A stretch of 64,000 nt of DNA from Leptolyngbya sp. SIOISBB (GTDB lineage: Bacteria > Cyanobacteriota > Cyanobacteriia > Phormidesmidales > Phormidesmidaceae), in the NCBI GenBank assembly GCA_010671905.1, contig JAAHII010000001.1, positions 1,798,001 through 1,862,000 on the forward strand, in the 5' to 3' direction. Of the stretch, positions 53,768 to 61,849 are shown one piece after another. The notes under the pieces are model-generated. The model was given only the letters and a program-made list of their open reading frames with translations, did not search any database and was not told the DNA's origin. How positions within the stretch are numbered: position 1 is the first letter of the stretch; the number at the start of each line of letters is the position of its first letter. The position numbers were made by a program, and so were the translations under genes.

Positions 53768-55909
53768 ATGACGAATCTCACCTGGATTGAGGGAGGCACC
53801 CGCAGCGGTAAAACGTCCCGTCTGTTGGAGCAGGTGGGGGCAATGGCGATCGCCCCCACTCCAGATGTGGCAACCGGAGCCGTTTACCTACTGTTCGCGG
53901 CGAATGGTGACACCCGCTTAGTGCTCGCTGATCGCTTAGCCGAGAGGTTACCCGCTGCATTGCCCGTAACCACGGCAACCCCGGCGGGCTTTATTCAAAA
54001 TGAGGTCACGCTATTTTGGCCCGTATTGGTAGAAACGCTGGGTCTGAGTCCGCAGTTTCCGATGAAGTTGCGTCCTGAGAATGAGCAAGAACTGGCGACG
54101 CAACTCTGGCGTTCACAGCTTGATGCAGGAGAACTCGAAGTTCCCGGTTGGACTGAGACTCAAACGGTGCGACGCTCCCTCGACTTTTTGCAATTGGCGG
54201 CAGTGAGTGGCATCCCCGCAGAAGACTTGCCCACCTTGCTAGCTGACGGCATGCCGGGAGGCATCGCCACCTTAGAGGTTTGGGGTGCGATCGCCCAAGC
54301 TGTCATCAACTGGCGCGATTGGTGCCTGCAACAGGGGTTTTTGACCTACAGCATTGCGACGGAACTGTATTGGCAACATCTGTTGCCCCATCCGCTGTAT
54401 CAGGAAAAATTTCCCCAGCGGTTTTGTGGCCTCTTTGCCGATGACTTAGATGAATATCCCGCCATTTTTGCCGAACTGTTTCGCCTTGGGCAAGCTTGGA
54501 AATTGCCCACCGCCGTCACCTGGAATCCTTATGGAAAAGTGCGTTTAGGTATTGGCGCTGATCCGGTTGAGACGGTTAGCCTGCGCGCGGGTGCCGTAGT
54601 TGAGACCTTACCTGCCACGGCCACCGACTCGCTCGCATCCGTTTGGGCCGATAGCCTGGTGGAAACAGTACTCAATCAGATCGCCACGCCCGAACCCATT
54701 GACTCGGTACGACTGCTGCAAGCGACCTCACGGGGAGAATTGTTGCGACAGACCGCTGAGGCGATCGCCCATGCCATCCAAAGTGAACAAGTGCAGCCGG
54801 GAGACATTGCGGTCATTGGGCCAGGATTTGACGCGATCGCCCGCTATTCCCTCGCAGAAATTTTGCAAAAGCAAGGGATTCCCGTCGCCTCGCTGAATGA
54901 TCAACGCCCTCTGGTCAGTACGCCCTTGGTGCGATCGGTGCTGACCCTGATTCCCTTCATCTATCCTGGCCTGGGACGTTCGCTAGACGCCGACGCCGTG
55001 GCAGAAATGTTGGTGGTGCTGAGTCAGTCGCCGACGGGTAACCCAAGCCAATCTTGGTTTGAGCGGATACAAATCGACCCCGTGCGGGCAGAATTGTTGG
55101 TCGATCACTGCTTTCAACCCGACCCTGAGCAGCCAGACTTATTGGAGGTCACCGAGTTTCCCCGATGGGATCGCCTCGGTTATCAGGCAACCGACGCCTA
55201 TAATGCTCTCCGGCAGTGGATTGCCCAGCAGCGCCAAGCGCGTCAGCAGCGCCTCATCACCAGTCCCGTCAATCTCATCGATCGCGCCATTCAAGAATTT
55301 CTCTGGCGGGGCAATTACCTGCCCTATGACCAACTCGCCGCCCTCCGAGAACTGATGGAAACTGCCCAGCATTTTTGGGAAGTGCAGGGGCGACTGCGAC
55401 AGCGTCAACAGCTCACCCAGGAAGGGTTAGAGACGCCACTGTCACCCGTGGGGCGCTTCCTCCATCTCTTGCAGCAGGGCATTGTCACGGCCAACCCGTT
55501 TCCGGTAAAACCGTTAGAGCCGAATCAGCAAGGGGTTACCCTATCAACCGTGTTTCAGTATCGATCGCAGCGCTTAAGTCATCGCTGGCAGTTTTGGTTA
55601 GATGCCAGCTCTCCCCGCTGGCTCACCGGCACCGATGAGCTGTTTGGCTATCCCATTTTTCTCAAAGATTGGGGCGGTCAACCTTGGACAGTCGATTTTA
55701 TTGAGCAAAGCCACGAAGCCCGTCTGGAAAGGATCTTACGCGATTTGCTGGGGCGCACAACAGAGCAGGTTGTGTTGTGTCACAGCGATTTAGCCGTTAA
55801 TGGGCAAGAGCAAACCGGGCCATTGCTCCCTTTAGTTGATTTGGCAGAGGCACTCACACTAACTACAACACCGATAGATGCGACCTGTGACGGTGGTGCA
55901 GCGAGTTGA
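53768..55909 (+). CDS. RecB/AddB-like recombinase family protein
   Basis: A protein of 713 aa. The N-terminal P-loop is WIEGGTRSGKTSRLLEQ, and PGDIAVIGPGFDAIARYSLA with IPVASLNDQRPLVSTPLVRS resembles the inactivated helicase parts of RecC/AddB. In cyanobacteria these are often annotated as recombinase family proteins. No clear C-terminal nuclease motif is seen. A TTG two codons upstream is a weaker start. Involvement in DNA break repair is inferred. Confidence 0.75.
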   Translation: MTNLTWIEGGTRSGKTSRLLEQVGAMAIAPTPDVATGAVYLLFAANGDTRLVLADRLAERLPAALPVTTATPAGFIQNEVTLFWPVLVETLGLSPQFPMKLRPENEQELATQLWRSQLDAGELEVPGWTETQTVRRSLDFLQLAAVSGIPAEDLPTLLADGMPGGIATLEVWGAIAQAVINWRDWCLQQGFLTYSIATELYWQHLLPHPLYQEKFPQRFCGLFADDLDEYPAIFAELFRLGQAWKLPTAVTWNPYGKVRLGIGADPVETVSLRAGAVVETLPATATDSLASVWADSLVETVLNQIATPEPIDSVRLLQATSRGELLRQTAEAIAHAIQSEQVQPGDIAVIGPGFDAIARYSLAEILQKQGIPVASLNDQRPLVSTPLVRSVLTLIPFIYPGLGRSLDADAVAEMLVVLSQSPTGNPSQSWFERIQIDPVRAELLVDHCFQPDPEQPDLLEVTEFPRWDRLGYQATDAYNALRQWIAQQRQARQQRLITSPVNLIDRAIQEFLWRGNYLPYDQLAALRELMETAQHFWEVQGRLRQRQQLTQEGLETPLSPVGRFLHLLQQGIVTANPFPVKPLEPNQQGVTLSTVFQYRSQRLSHRWQFWLDASSPRWLTGTDELFGYPIFLKDWGGQPWTVDFIEQSHEARLERILRDLLGRTTEQVVLCHSDLAVNGQEQTGPLLPLVDLAEALTLTTTPIDATCDGGAAS

Positions 55910-55957
55910 GCGCATGTCCTTGACCTATCTGACGTCAGTTCGACTACCTGGTTTCGT

Positions 55958-55993
55958 CCTCTCTCCCAACCCCTCTCCCAGCGGGAGAAAGGC
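55958..55993. repeat. Short CTCTCCC/GGGAGA palindrome
   Basis: CCTCTCCCAGCGGGAGAAAGG forms a small TCTCCC/GGGAGA hairpin after the recombinase gene. Similar CCCTCTCCC-type palindromes are scattered in cyanobacterial intergenic DNA. The surrounding 55910-56156 shows no gene. Confidence 0.5.
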
Positions 55994-56156
55994 TTCAAAG
56001 CCTCATTATCCCATCGTTCAGGATGCAAATCTGCACCGACAATTTGAATCGTCGACTTTTCATCGAACTCACTTTATCTGCGTTGGTGTTAGCCCCTATG
56101 GAGAGCGATATCCCCTCATTCTGGCCCCAATCACCCTTCACCCTTCCCTGCCATCT

Positions 56157-56453
56157 CTATTTGCCGAAAAGTCTTGCTGCGCCTTCAACTAGAACTTCAG
56201 CTTTGTCAAGCAAGCTGCCAAAAATCACGACCGTGGCAGCAGCAATAATCACAGTTCTTGAAATTGCCAAGTTATCTTTCGATAGCTGCAAGAACCGCTC
56301 TTCCCATTTGTCAGTACGGTCATCTAGACGCTGAATATCGGCATCTAGTTTTTTCTCCAAATCTTGAATACGACTGTCAAGCCTTTGCTCTAGACGATCA
56401 AGACGGTCGAATACTTCAGTTTGAAAGTCTCTGGGTTCTGACGTTGTCGTCAT
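56157..56453 (-). CDS. Coiled-coil protein with C-terminal membrane helix
   Basis: A protein of 98 aa from ATG 56453. A heptad-type coiled coil spans about 10-60 (FDRLDRLEQRLDSRIQDLEK), and a hydrophobic helix lies near 68-87 (ISRTVIIAAATVVIFGSLL). The pattern is common in short cyanobacterial proteins of unknown role. It is a single gene. Confidence 0.7.
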   Translation of the reverse strand: MTTTSEPRDFQTEVFDRLDRLEQRLDSRIQDLEKKLDADIQRLDDRTDKWEERFLQLSKDNLAISRTVIIAAATVVIFGSLLDKAEVLVEGAARLFGK

Positions 56454-56867
56454 GGCTAGTGGCCTATCCTGACGATGCTGTCTCAATCATACGCGGATGT
56501 ATGAAGAGTGACTAAAAGTGAGAAAGCGATCGCATCCCCACCCCAATAATCTCCTTGGCTACTGCATTAGCGCTGGTCTGTCTGGCGGACAATCGGCATC
56601 AGCTACACCGCGATCGCTTGCCGTCATTCATCAAGGTCTCCCTCAGTCTTCAGCCGAGAGCGAACGGAACATCCATCCGTGACAAGCCCGCGATCGCTTC
56701 TTATCTTCCTCGTAATCATCTTCACTCAATTCATTTATGAATCTATTTTCTCTCTGTTAGTCAGTTTGGAGTTTCACTGACAGAAGCGATGAGTTTCAGT
56801 ATTCGAGGAGCTATCTTTCGGCAAGATATAGAAAGAGTTTTAAAACTGAGATATTCTACAGCTCTCA
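56454..56867. other. Intergenic region
   Basis: About 410 bp without a recognised gene. Several HIP1-type sites occur between 56520 and 56700. Nothing else stands out. Confidence 0.4.
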
Positions 56868-57797
56868 CTAATTCTCTAAAACTTTTGCTTCTGTAAAGAA
56901 CAGAGGATAATCATCAAGATAAATAGGATTGATACCAGCAGTCTCAACAACTTGGTACTCAACGACGATATCTCCAGTACCTTGAGTATCCAGAACAACT
57001 GAAATTATCTGAGCTTCTTCATACTTAACTTGATTTGACCATAAGATTTCCCCATCTCCATATATATTGACAAGATATGTTAATGTCGTACTTCCCGATG
57101 TCAAATCGGCTAAACCAAACTGCAAAAGGGTTGCATTTGCAGTTACACCAGGCAAATCCAAAGAAAAGCCAACTCTGGTCGGTAGAGTTCTATCAGGCTC
57201 TAATGAAAAAGTTGAAGTATACTTCTTTCGGTTGATGAAAATCTCTTTTGTGGCAAATTCAACACTTTCATTCCCCAAGCTGACACTCGTAATTAAAATG
57301 GCATCATTAAATTGGCCAACATCGGGAGGCTGTTGAGTATAACCTTGACTGGAATCAAAACCAGGAAGCTCTGAATTATTACTGTAATTAATAGTGACTG
57401 AAACAGTATCTCCAGTAATTGACCCATTAGATAATGCATCCCCTGAATTTGGATCATTATCTGAGCCAATTTGGATTGAACCACCATCAGTAGCCTGATT
57501 CACATTCTCTGAATCATTCACTTCACTATTATCTTGCTCGACATTACTACTATCTCCAGTTCGAACGTTTTGCTCATCTATGACTGTTTCCGGTGAAGCG
57601 ATTTTTCCAAAACTTCTATCACCTATTGTCACTGACCCGAACTTGAAGACATTTAAAAATAGATGTCCAACGCCAGCTGTAGCTAAAACCGCTATAACCA
57701 AACCAGTCCAAAATCCATACTTAAACTTATTGATTGTTGACGAAACTTTCTCACCAGAATTTTGAGCTGTAGCTTCCGTGCGTTGTTGATTAGCCAT
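56868..57797 (-). CDS. Membrane-anchored protein, AT-rich, unknown function
   Basis: A protein of 309 aa. One helix near 31-48 (FWTGLVIAVLATAGVGHLF) is followed by a 100-residue Asn/Asp/Ser/Gly-rich low-complexity region (SNVEQDNSEVNDSENVNQ). The C-terminal domain is beta-rich (LQFGLADLTSGSTTLTYLVN, then GDGEILWSNQVKYEEAQ) and resembles the NPCBM/NEW2 carbohydrate-binding pattern. The gene is more AT-rich than its neighbours and lacks HIP1 sites, which suggests transfer. The function is unknown. Confidence 0.7.
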   Translation of the reverse strand: MANQQRTEATAQNSGEKVSSTINKFKYGFWTGLVIAVLATAGVGHLFLNVFKFGSVTIGDRSFGKIASPETVIDEQNVRTGDSSNVEQDNSEVNDSENVNQATDGGSIQIGSDNDPNSGDALSNGSITGDTVSVTINYSNNSELPGFDSSQGYTQQPPDVGQFNDAILITSVSLGNESVEFATKEIFINRKKYTSTFSLEPDRTLPTRVGFSLDLPGVTANATLLQFGLADLTSGSTTLTYLVNIYGDGEILWSNQVKYEEAQIISVVLDTQGTGDIVVEYQVVETAGINPIYLDDYPLFFTEAKVLEN

Positions 57798-57944
57798 CTT
57801 TAAAGGTCAGATTTATCAAATAAAACTTTCACTACATTGTAATCATTGGAAAGATAGCTCCAAGCTCATTTCACATTAAATAAAGGGAGAGATCGCCCCA
57901 TTGCTGAGACGATCTCTCCTTACAAACTCAAACTCGATTAGCGA

Positions 57945-60593
57945 TTAAGCGTTAACCGCTTCCTCAATGATCTCCGAATCGTCCTGGTTGTACATCGCCG
58001 CATCAATGCGACAGCCTCGGTGGGCCAGCAGATACAGCTCCTTCAGCTCCTTGATCATGGGATAGCGGGGATTTGCGCCCGTACATTGGTCGTCGAAGGC
58101 GTTTTCCGCCATTTCTTCCACCTCGGCATAGAAGCGCTTGTCCACCTCCGGGATCACATCGTGGATGCTGTCGGGGATGTTGAGCCGGTGCTTCAGCGCC
58201 TCGATCGCCTCAATCAGCTTGTCCACCTTCTCATCTTCAGTAGCGCCGCCCAGGTTCAAGTGATCCGCGATGCGAGCATAGCGGTACTTCGCATTGGGGT
58301 ACTTGTACTGGGGAAAGATGGCCTGCTTAAAGGGGGCATCCGTCGCGTTATAGCGGATGACGTGGGAGATTAGCAGGGCATTCGCCAGACCATGGGGCAC
58401 GTGGAACGTGGACCCCAGCTTGTGGGCCAAGGAGTGACAGACACCGAGGAAAGCGTTGGCAAACGCCATGCCCGCCATCGTCGCCGCATAGTGAACCTTC
58501 TCCCGCGCCTTGGGATCGTTAGCCCCATTTTCGTAGGCGCTCGGCAGGTATTTAAACAGTAGGCGGATCGCTTCCAGGGCATGACCGTTGGTGAAGTCTG
58601 ACGCCAGCACGGAAACGTAGGCCTCGATCGCATGGGTCAATGCATCCAACCCACCGTAAGCGGTCAGTGCCTTGGGCATGTGCAGCACCAGTTCTGGATC
58701 AACGATCGCGATGTGGGGCGTCAGGGCATAGTCCGCGAGGGGATATTTCATGCCCGTGCGGCTATCCGTCACTACCGCAAAGGGCGTTACTTCCGACCCC
58801 GTGCCCGACGTGGTGGGAATCGCCACCAGCATGGCTTTTTTACCGAGCGACGGCAGCTCATACACCCGCTTACGGATGTCCATAAAGCGCATCGCCAGAC
58901 TCTCAAAGTCGGTGTCGGGTTGCTCATACATTAGCCACATAATCTTGGCGGCATCCATGGGCGAGCCGCCGCCAATGGGGATAATCACGTCCGGTTCAAA
59001 CTTGTTCATCAAGTCCACGCCGCGCATCACCGTATCCAACGAGGGGTCGGGCTCCACATCGTAGAACACCTCATACTTGAGCCCCATTTCTTCGAGTACT
59101 TGGGTAATGCGATCGCACATGCCCAGGTCAAACAGCGGCTTGTCGGTGACGATGAAGGCCCGCTTGCGATCCTCAATGTCCCGCAGCGCCACGGGCAGAC
59201 AGCCAAATTTGAAGTACACCTTGGGTGGAATGCGGAACCACAACATATTTTCCCGCCGTTCCGTGACCGTCTTGATATTGAGCAGGTGCTGAGGACCGAC
59301 GTTGCCAGAGACCGAGTTACCGCCCCAGGAACCGCAGCCCAGGGTCAAGGATGGATCGAGCTTGAAGTTATACAGATCGCCGATCGCCCCTTGAGACGAC
59401 GGCGTGTTGATCAACACCCGCGCCGTGGTCATCTGTTCTTCAAAATGGTGGATGTGCTCATGCTGTGCCGGATTGGTGTAGAGCACCGAGGTGTGCCCCA
59501 TGCCGCCAAACCGGATCAGCGCGGCGGCCATGCCCACGGCATGACCAAAGTCCGGGGCACGATACATGGCGAGAATGGGGGAGAGCTTTTCGTAGGCGAA
59601 GGGCTCTTCGGTATTGATGTCGGTGACTTCGCCAACCAGCACGCGGGTGCCTTCGGGCACCTCGATCCCTGCCAGCTCCGCCAATCGCCCGGTGGATTGC
59701 CCCACGATCGCCGCATTCAGCCGCCCATTGTTCAAAATAATCTGGCGAACCTTTTCCTTCTCTTCGTCATTGAGCAGGTACGCGCCCCGCTCGGCAAACT
59801 CCGCTCGCACTTCGTCATACACATCATCCACCACCACGACGGACTGCTCACTAGCGCAGATCATGCCGTTGTCAAAGGTCTTAGAAATCAGGATGGAGTT
59901 GACCGCCATCTTGATATGGGCGGAACTGTCGATCACCGCTGGAGTGTTGCCCGCACCGACGCCCAACGAGGGATTTCCGGAGGAGTAAGCCGCCTTCACC
60001 ATGCCGGGGCCGCCCGTCGCCAAGATCAGCTTAATGTCGGGATGGCTCATCAACGCCTGGGAGAGTTCCACCGTGGGTTCGTCGATCCAGCCAATAATGT
60101 CTTCGGGAGCGCCTGCCGCCACGGCAGCGTCTCGGACAATTTTCGCCGCTTCTGTCGTACAGCCTTTAGCGCGGGGGTGGGGAGAAAAGATGATGCCGTT
60201 GCGGGTCTTCAACGCCAGCAGCGCTTTGAAGACAGCGGTGGAAGTCGGGTTCGTGGTTGGCACGATCCCCGCCAGAATGCCCACGGGTTCGGCAATCTTC
60301 TGCAAACCGTAACCGGGCTCGTTCTCGATCACACCGCAGGTCTTCTCTTCTTTGTACTTGTTGTAGACCATCTCAGAGGCAAAGTGATTCTTGATCACCT
60401 TGTCCTCAACGATGCCCATGCGGGTTTCTTGCACAGCCTGCTTGGCTAGAGGAATCCGCTTGGTATTCGCCGCTAGGGCCGCCTGGTGAAAAATGCGATC
60501 AACCTGTTCTTGGCTAAAGTTCGCGTACTCGGCCTGAGCCGCTTTGACGCGGTCTACGAGTGCCTCAAGGGTCTCTAGAGTGTTAACAGTCAT
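57945..60593 (-). CDS. adhE: Bifunctional acetaldehyde-CoA/alcohol dehydrogenase
   Basis: A protein of 882 aa that reduces acetyl-CoA to ethanol in two NADH steps. The N-terminal aldehyde dehydrogenase half has the catalytic Cys in FDNGMICASEQSVVVV and a cofactor region around GVGAGNTPAVID. The C-terminal iron-alcohol dehydrogenase half has GGGSPMDAAKIMW, and HSLAHKLGSTFHVPHG with the iron-binding His residues. The full length is typical of AdhE spirosome enzymes. GGAG lies seven bases before the ATG. It is the last gene of the pflB-pflA-adhE cluster. Confidence 0.97.
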   Translation of the reverse strand: MTVNTLETLEALVDRVKAAQAEYANFSQEQVDRIFHQAALAANTKRIPLAKQAVQETRMGIVEDKVIKNHFASEMVYNKYKEEKTCGVIENEPGYGLQKIAEPVGILAGIVPTTNPTSTAVFKALLALKTRNGIIFSPHPRAKGCTTEAAKIVRDAAVAAGAPEDIIGWIDEPTVELSQALMSHPDIKLILATGGPGMVKAAYSSGNPSLGVGAGNTPAVIDSSAHIKMAVNSILISKTFDNGMICASEQSVVVVDDVYDEVRAEFAERGAYLLNDEEKEKVRQIILNNGRLNAAIVGQSTGRLAELAGIEVPEGTRVLVGEVTDINTEEPFAYEKLSPILAMYRAPDFGHAVGMAAALIRFGGMGHTSVLYTNPAQHEHIHHFEEQMTTARVLINTPSSQGAIGDLYNFKLDPSLTLGCGSWGGNSVSGNVGPQHLLNIKTVTERRENMLWFRIPPKVYFKFGCLPVALRDIEDRKRAFIVTDKPLFDLGMCDRITQVLEEMGLKYEVFYDVEPDPSLDTVMRGVDLMNKFEPDVIIPIGGGSPMDAAKIMWLMYEQPDTDFESLAMRFMDIRKRVYELPSLGKKAMLVAIPTTSGTGSEVTPFAVVTDSRTGMKYPLADYALTPHIAIVDPELVLHMPKALTAYGGLDALTHAIEAYVSVLASDFTNGHALEAIRLLFKYLPSAYENGANDPKAREKVHYAATMAGMAFANAFLGVCHSLAHKLGSTFHVPHGLANALLISHVIRYNATDAPFKQAIFPQYKYPNAKYRYARIADHLNLGGATEDEKVDKLIEAIEALKHRLNIPDSIHDVIPEVDKRFYAEVEEMAENAFDDQCTGANPRYPMIKELKELYLLAHRGCRIDAAMYNQDDSEIIEEAVNA

Positions 60594-60935
60594 GGGGTAT
60601 CTCCAAGGGATATGGGGTTACGAGAATGTCGTTAGCGAATCGCGATCAGGGAGCAAGATGCTGACTAGACTGGCGGTGGGTCACGCAACATGCGGCATGA
60701 AAGGCTGAGCCCAGGCATCCGGTGCCGCGATCGCCGTTGCCCCAGCGTTCGCGGTGTTGCTGTCGCCCCAGCGACGCAGGCTAGGCTTCGGGATTGAGCC
60801 GCTACCCTTCTGTTCTGAGCAACCCTAGGGTTGCTCCACAGCTGAAGACGGCATCTCCGAGTAGTCCACGGCATTGAGGCGGTGCCCGCAGTCGTGACGT
60901 TCGTAGAAGCGGCTTTTGGCTGGGGGGCGATCGCG
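60594..60935. other. Spacer between pflA and adhE
   Basis: About 340 bp with no supported gene. It contains a perfect 20-bp palindrome at 60817-60836 and presumably regulatory sites for adhE (minus strand). Confidence 0.5.
60817..60836. promoter_or_regulatory. Perfect 20-bp palindrome upstream of adhE
   Basis: GAGCAACCCT / AGGGTTGCTC with no spacer, 224 bases before the adhE start. As RNA it gives an 8-bp stem with a four-base loop but no T-run. It could be an operator or an attenuator-type stem. Function is inferred. Confidence 0.55.
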
Positions 60936-61664
60936 TTAATTTCCAATGGCTGTCAACCCTCGCGCGGTGAATCGCGCCACTGTATCTTCAACCAACTCGG
61001 AACTGGGCGGCGGCGTATCCTGGAGCGCGTAATCATGCCCCATTTGCGCCCATTTGTAGGCCCCCATTTGATGGAACGGCAACACCTCGACTCGTTCGAC
61101 ATTACCCAGGGTCGCGACAAATTTCGCAAGGCCGTCCACGTTGTCAACACGGTCGGTAAGCCCCGGCACCAACACAAAGCGCACCCACGTGGGCTTATGG
61201 ATCTCTGCCAGGTATTGGGCAAAGCGTAGCGTGGGTTCTAGCGTGACCTGGGTAACGTAACGATAAAGATCGGGATCATAGGATTTGATATCCAACAACA
61301 CGAGATCGGCATGGTCCAGCACGGGCTGAGCGGCGGCAATGGGCACATACCCCGAGGTATCCAGCGCCGTATGTAACCCGATCGCTTGGCAGCGCTGCAA
61401 AATTTCCGCGACAAATTCTGGCTGCATCAGCGGTTCCCCCCCGGTCACCGTGACGCCCCCCTGACGCAGATAGCTGCGATATCGCTGAATTTCCTGTATC
61501 AAGTCATCCACCGTGACCTCACGCCCCCCGTCTGGCGGGTGGCAGTCAGAGTTATGGCAGTAGAGACAGCGCAGCGGACAGCCCTGGGTAAAAATGACAA
61601 ACCGCAGTCCTGGTCCGTCAACAGTGCCGCAAGTTTCGATGGAATGGATACGTCCGGTGGTCAT
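60936..61664 (-). CDS. pflA: Pyruvate formate-lyase activating enzyme
   Basis: A protein of 242 aa, a radical-SAM enzyme that installs the glycyl radical on PflB. The [4Fe-4S] motif is GCPLRCLYCHNSDC (C-x3-C-x2-C). GGEPLMQPEF and the DIKSYDPDLY segment are also present. It lies 185 bp downstream of pflB on the same strand. Confidence 0.97.
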   Translation of the reverse strand: MTTGRIHSIETCGTVDGPGLRFVIFTQGCPLRCLYCHNSDCHPPDGGREVTVDDLIQEIQRYRSYLRQGGVTVTGGEPLMQPEFVAEILQRCQAIGLHTALDTSGYVPIAAAQPVLDHADLVLLDIKSYDPDLYRYVTQVTLEPTLRFAQYLAEIHKPTWVRFVLVPGLTDRVDNVDGLAKFVATLGNVERVEVLPFHQMGAYKWAQMGHDYALQDTPPPSSELVEDTVARFTARGLTAIGN

Positions 61665-61683
61665 AAGGGCGAGGGGGAGTGGT

Positions 61684-61755
61684 GGTTAGGGAGATGGGGA
61701 GTGGGGGGTAGGGCGAGGGGGAGGGGGGCGAGGGGGAGGGGGAGTGATGGGGTGA
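61684..61755. repeat. G-rich tract between pflB and pflA
   Basis: Runs of three to six G separated by GA, TA or CGA on the plus strand (C-rich in the pfl transcript). Several G-runs could form a quadruplex on the non-template side. Sequence observation only. Confidence 0.7.
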
Positions 61756-61756
61756 T

Positions 61757-61806
61757 TTCCCTGTTCCCCTGTTCCCCTGTTCCCTATTCCCTGTTCCCTG
61801 TTCCCT
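61757..61806. repeat. CCCTGTT tandem array
   Basis: About seven imperfect units of TTCCCTG / TTCCCCTG in the pflB-pflA spacer. This is a typical short tandem repeat of cyanobacterial intergenic DNA. Confidence 0.75.
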
Positions 61807-61849
61807 AAAACCTTTCTGCCTTTCGCTATATTCACAAGCTGCCTCGCCC

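Noticed and set aside
59100-60449. Long plus-strand frame opposite adhE
   Set aside because: Antisense shadow of adhE; the composition follows the third-codon bias of the real gene.
61734-61806. CRISPR-like array in the pflB-pflA spacer
   Set aside because: Units are about seven bases and contiguous, with no unique spacers and no cas genes.
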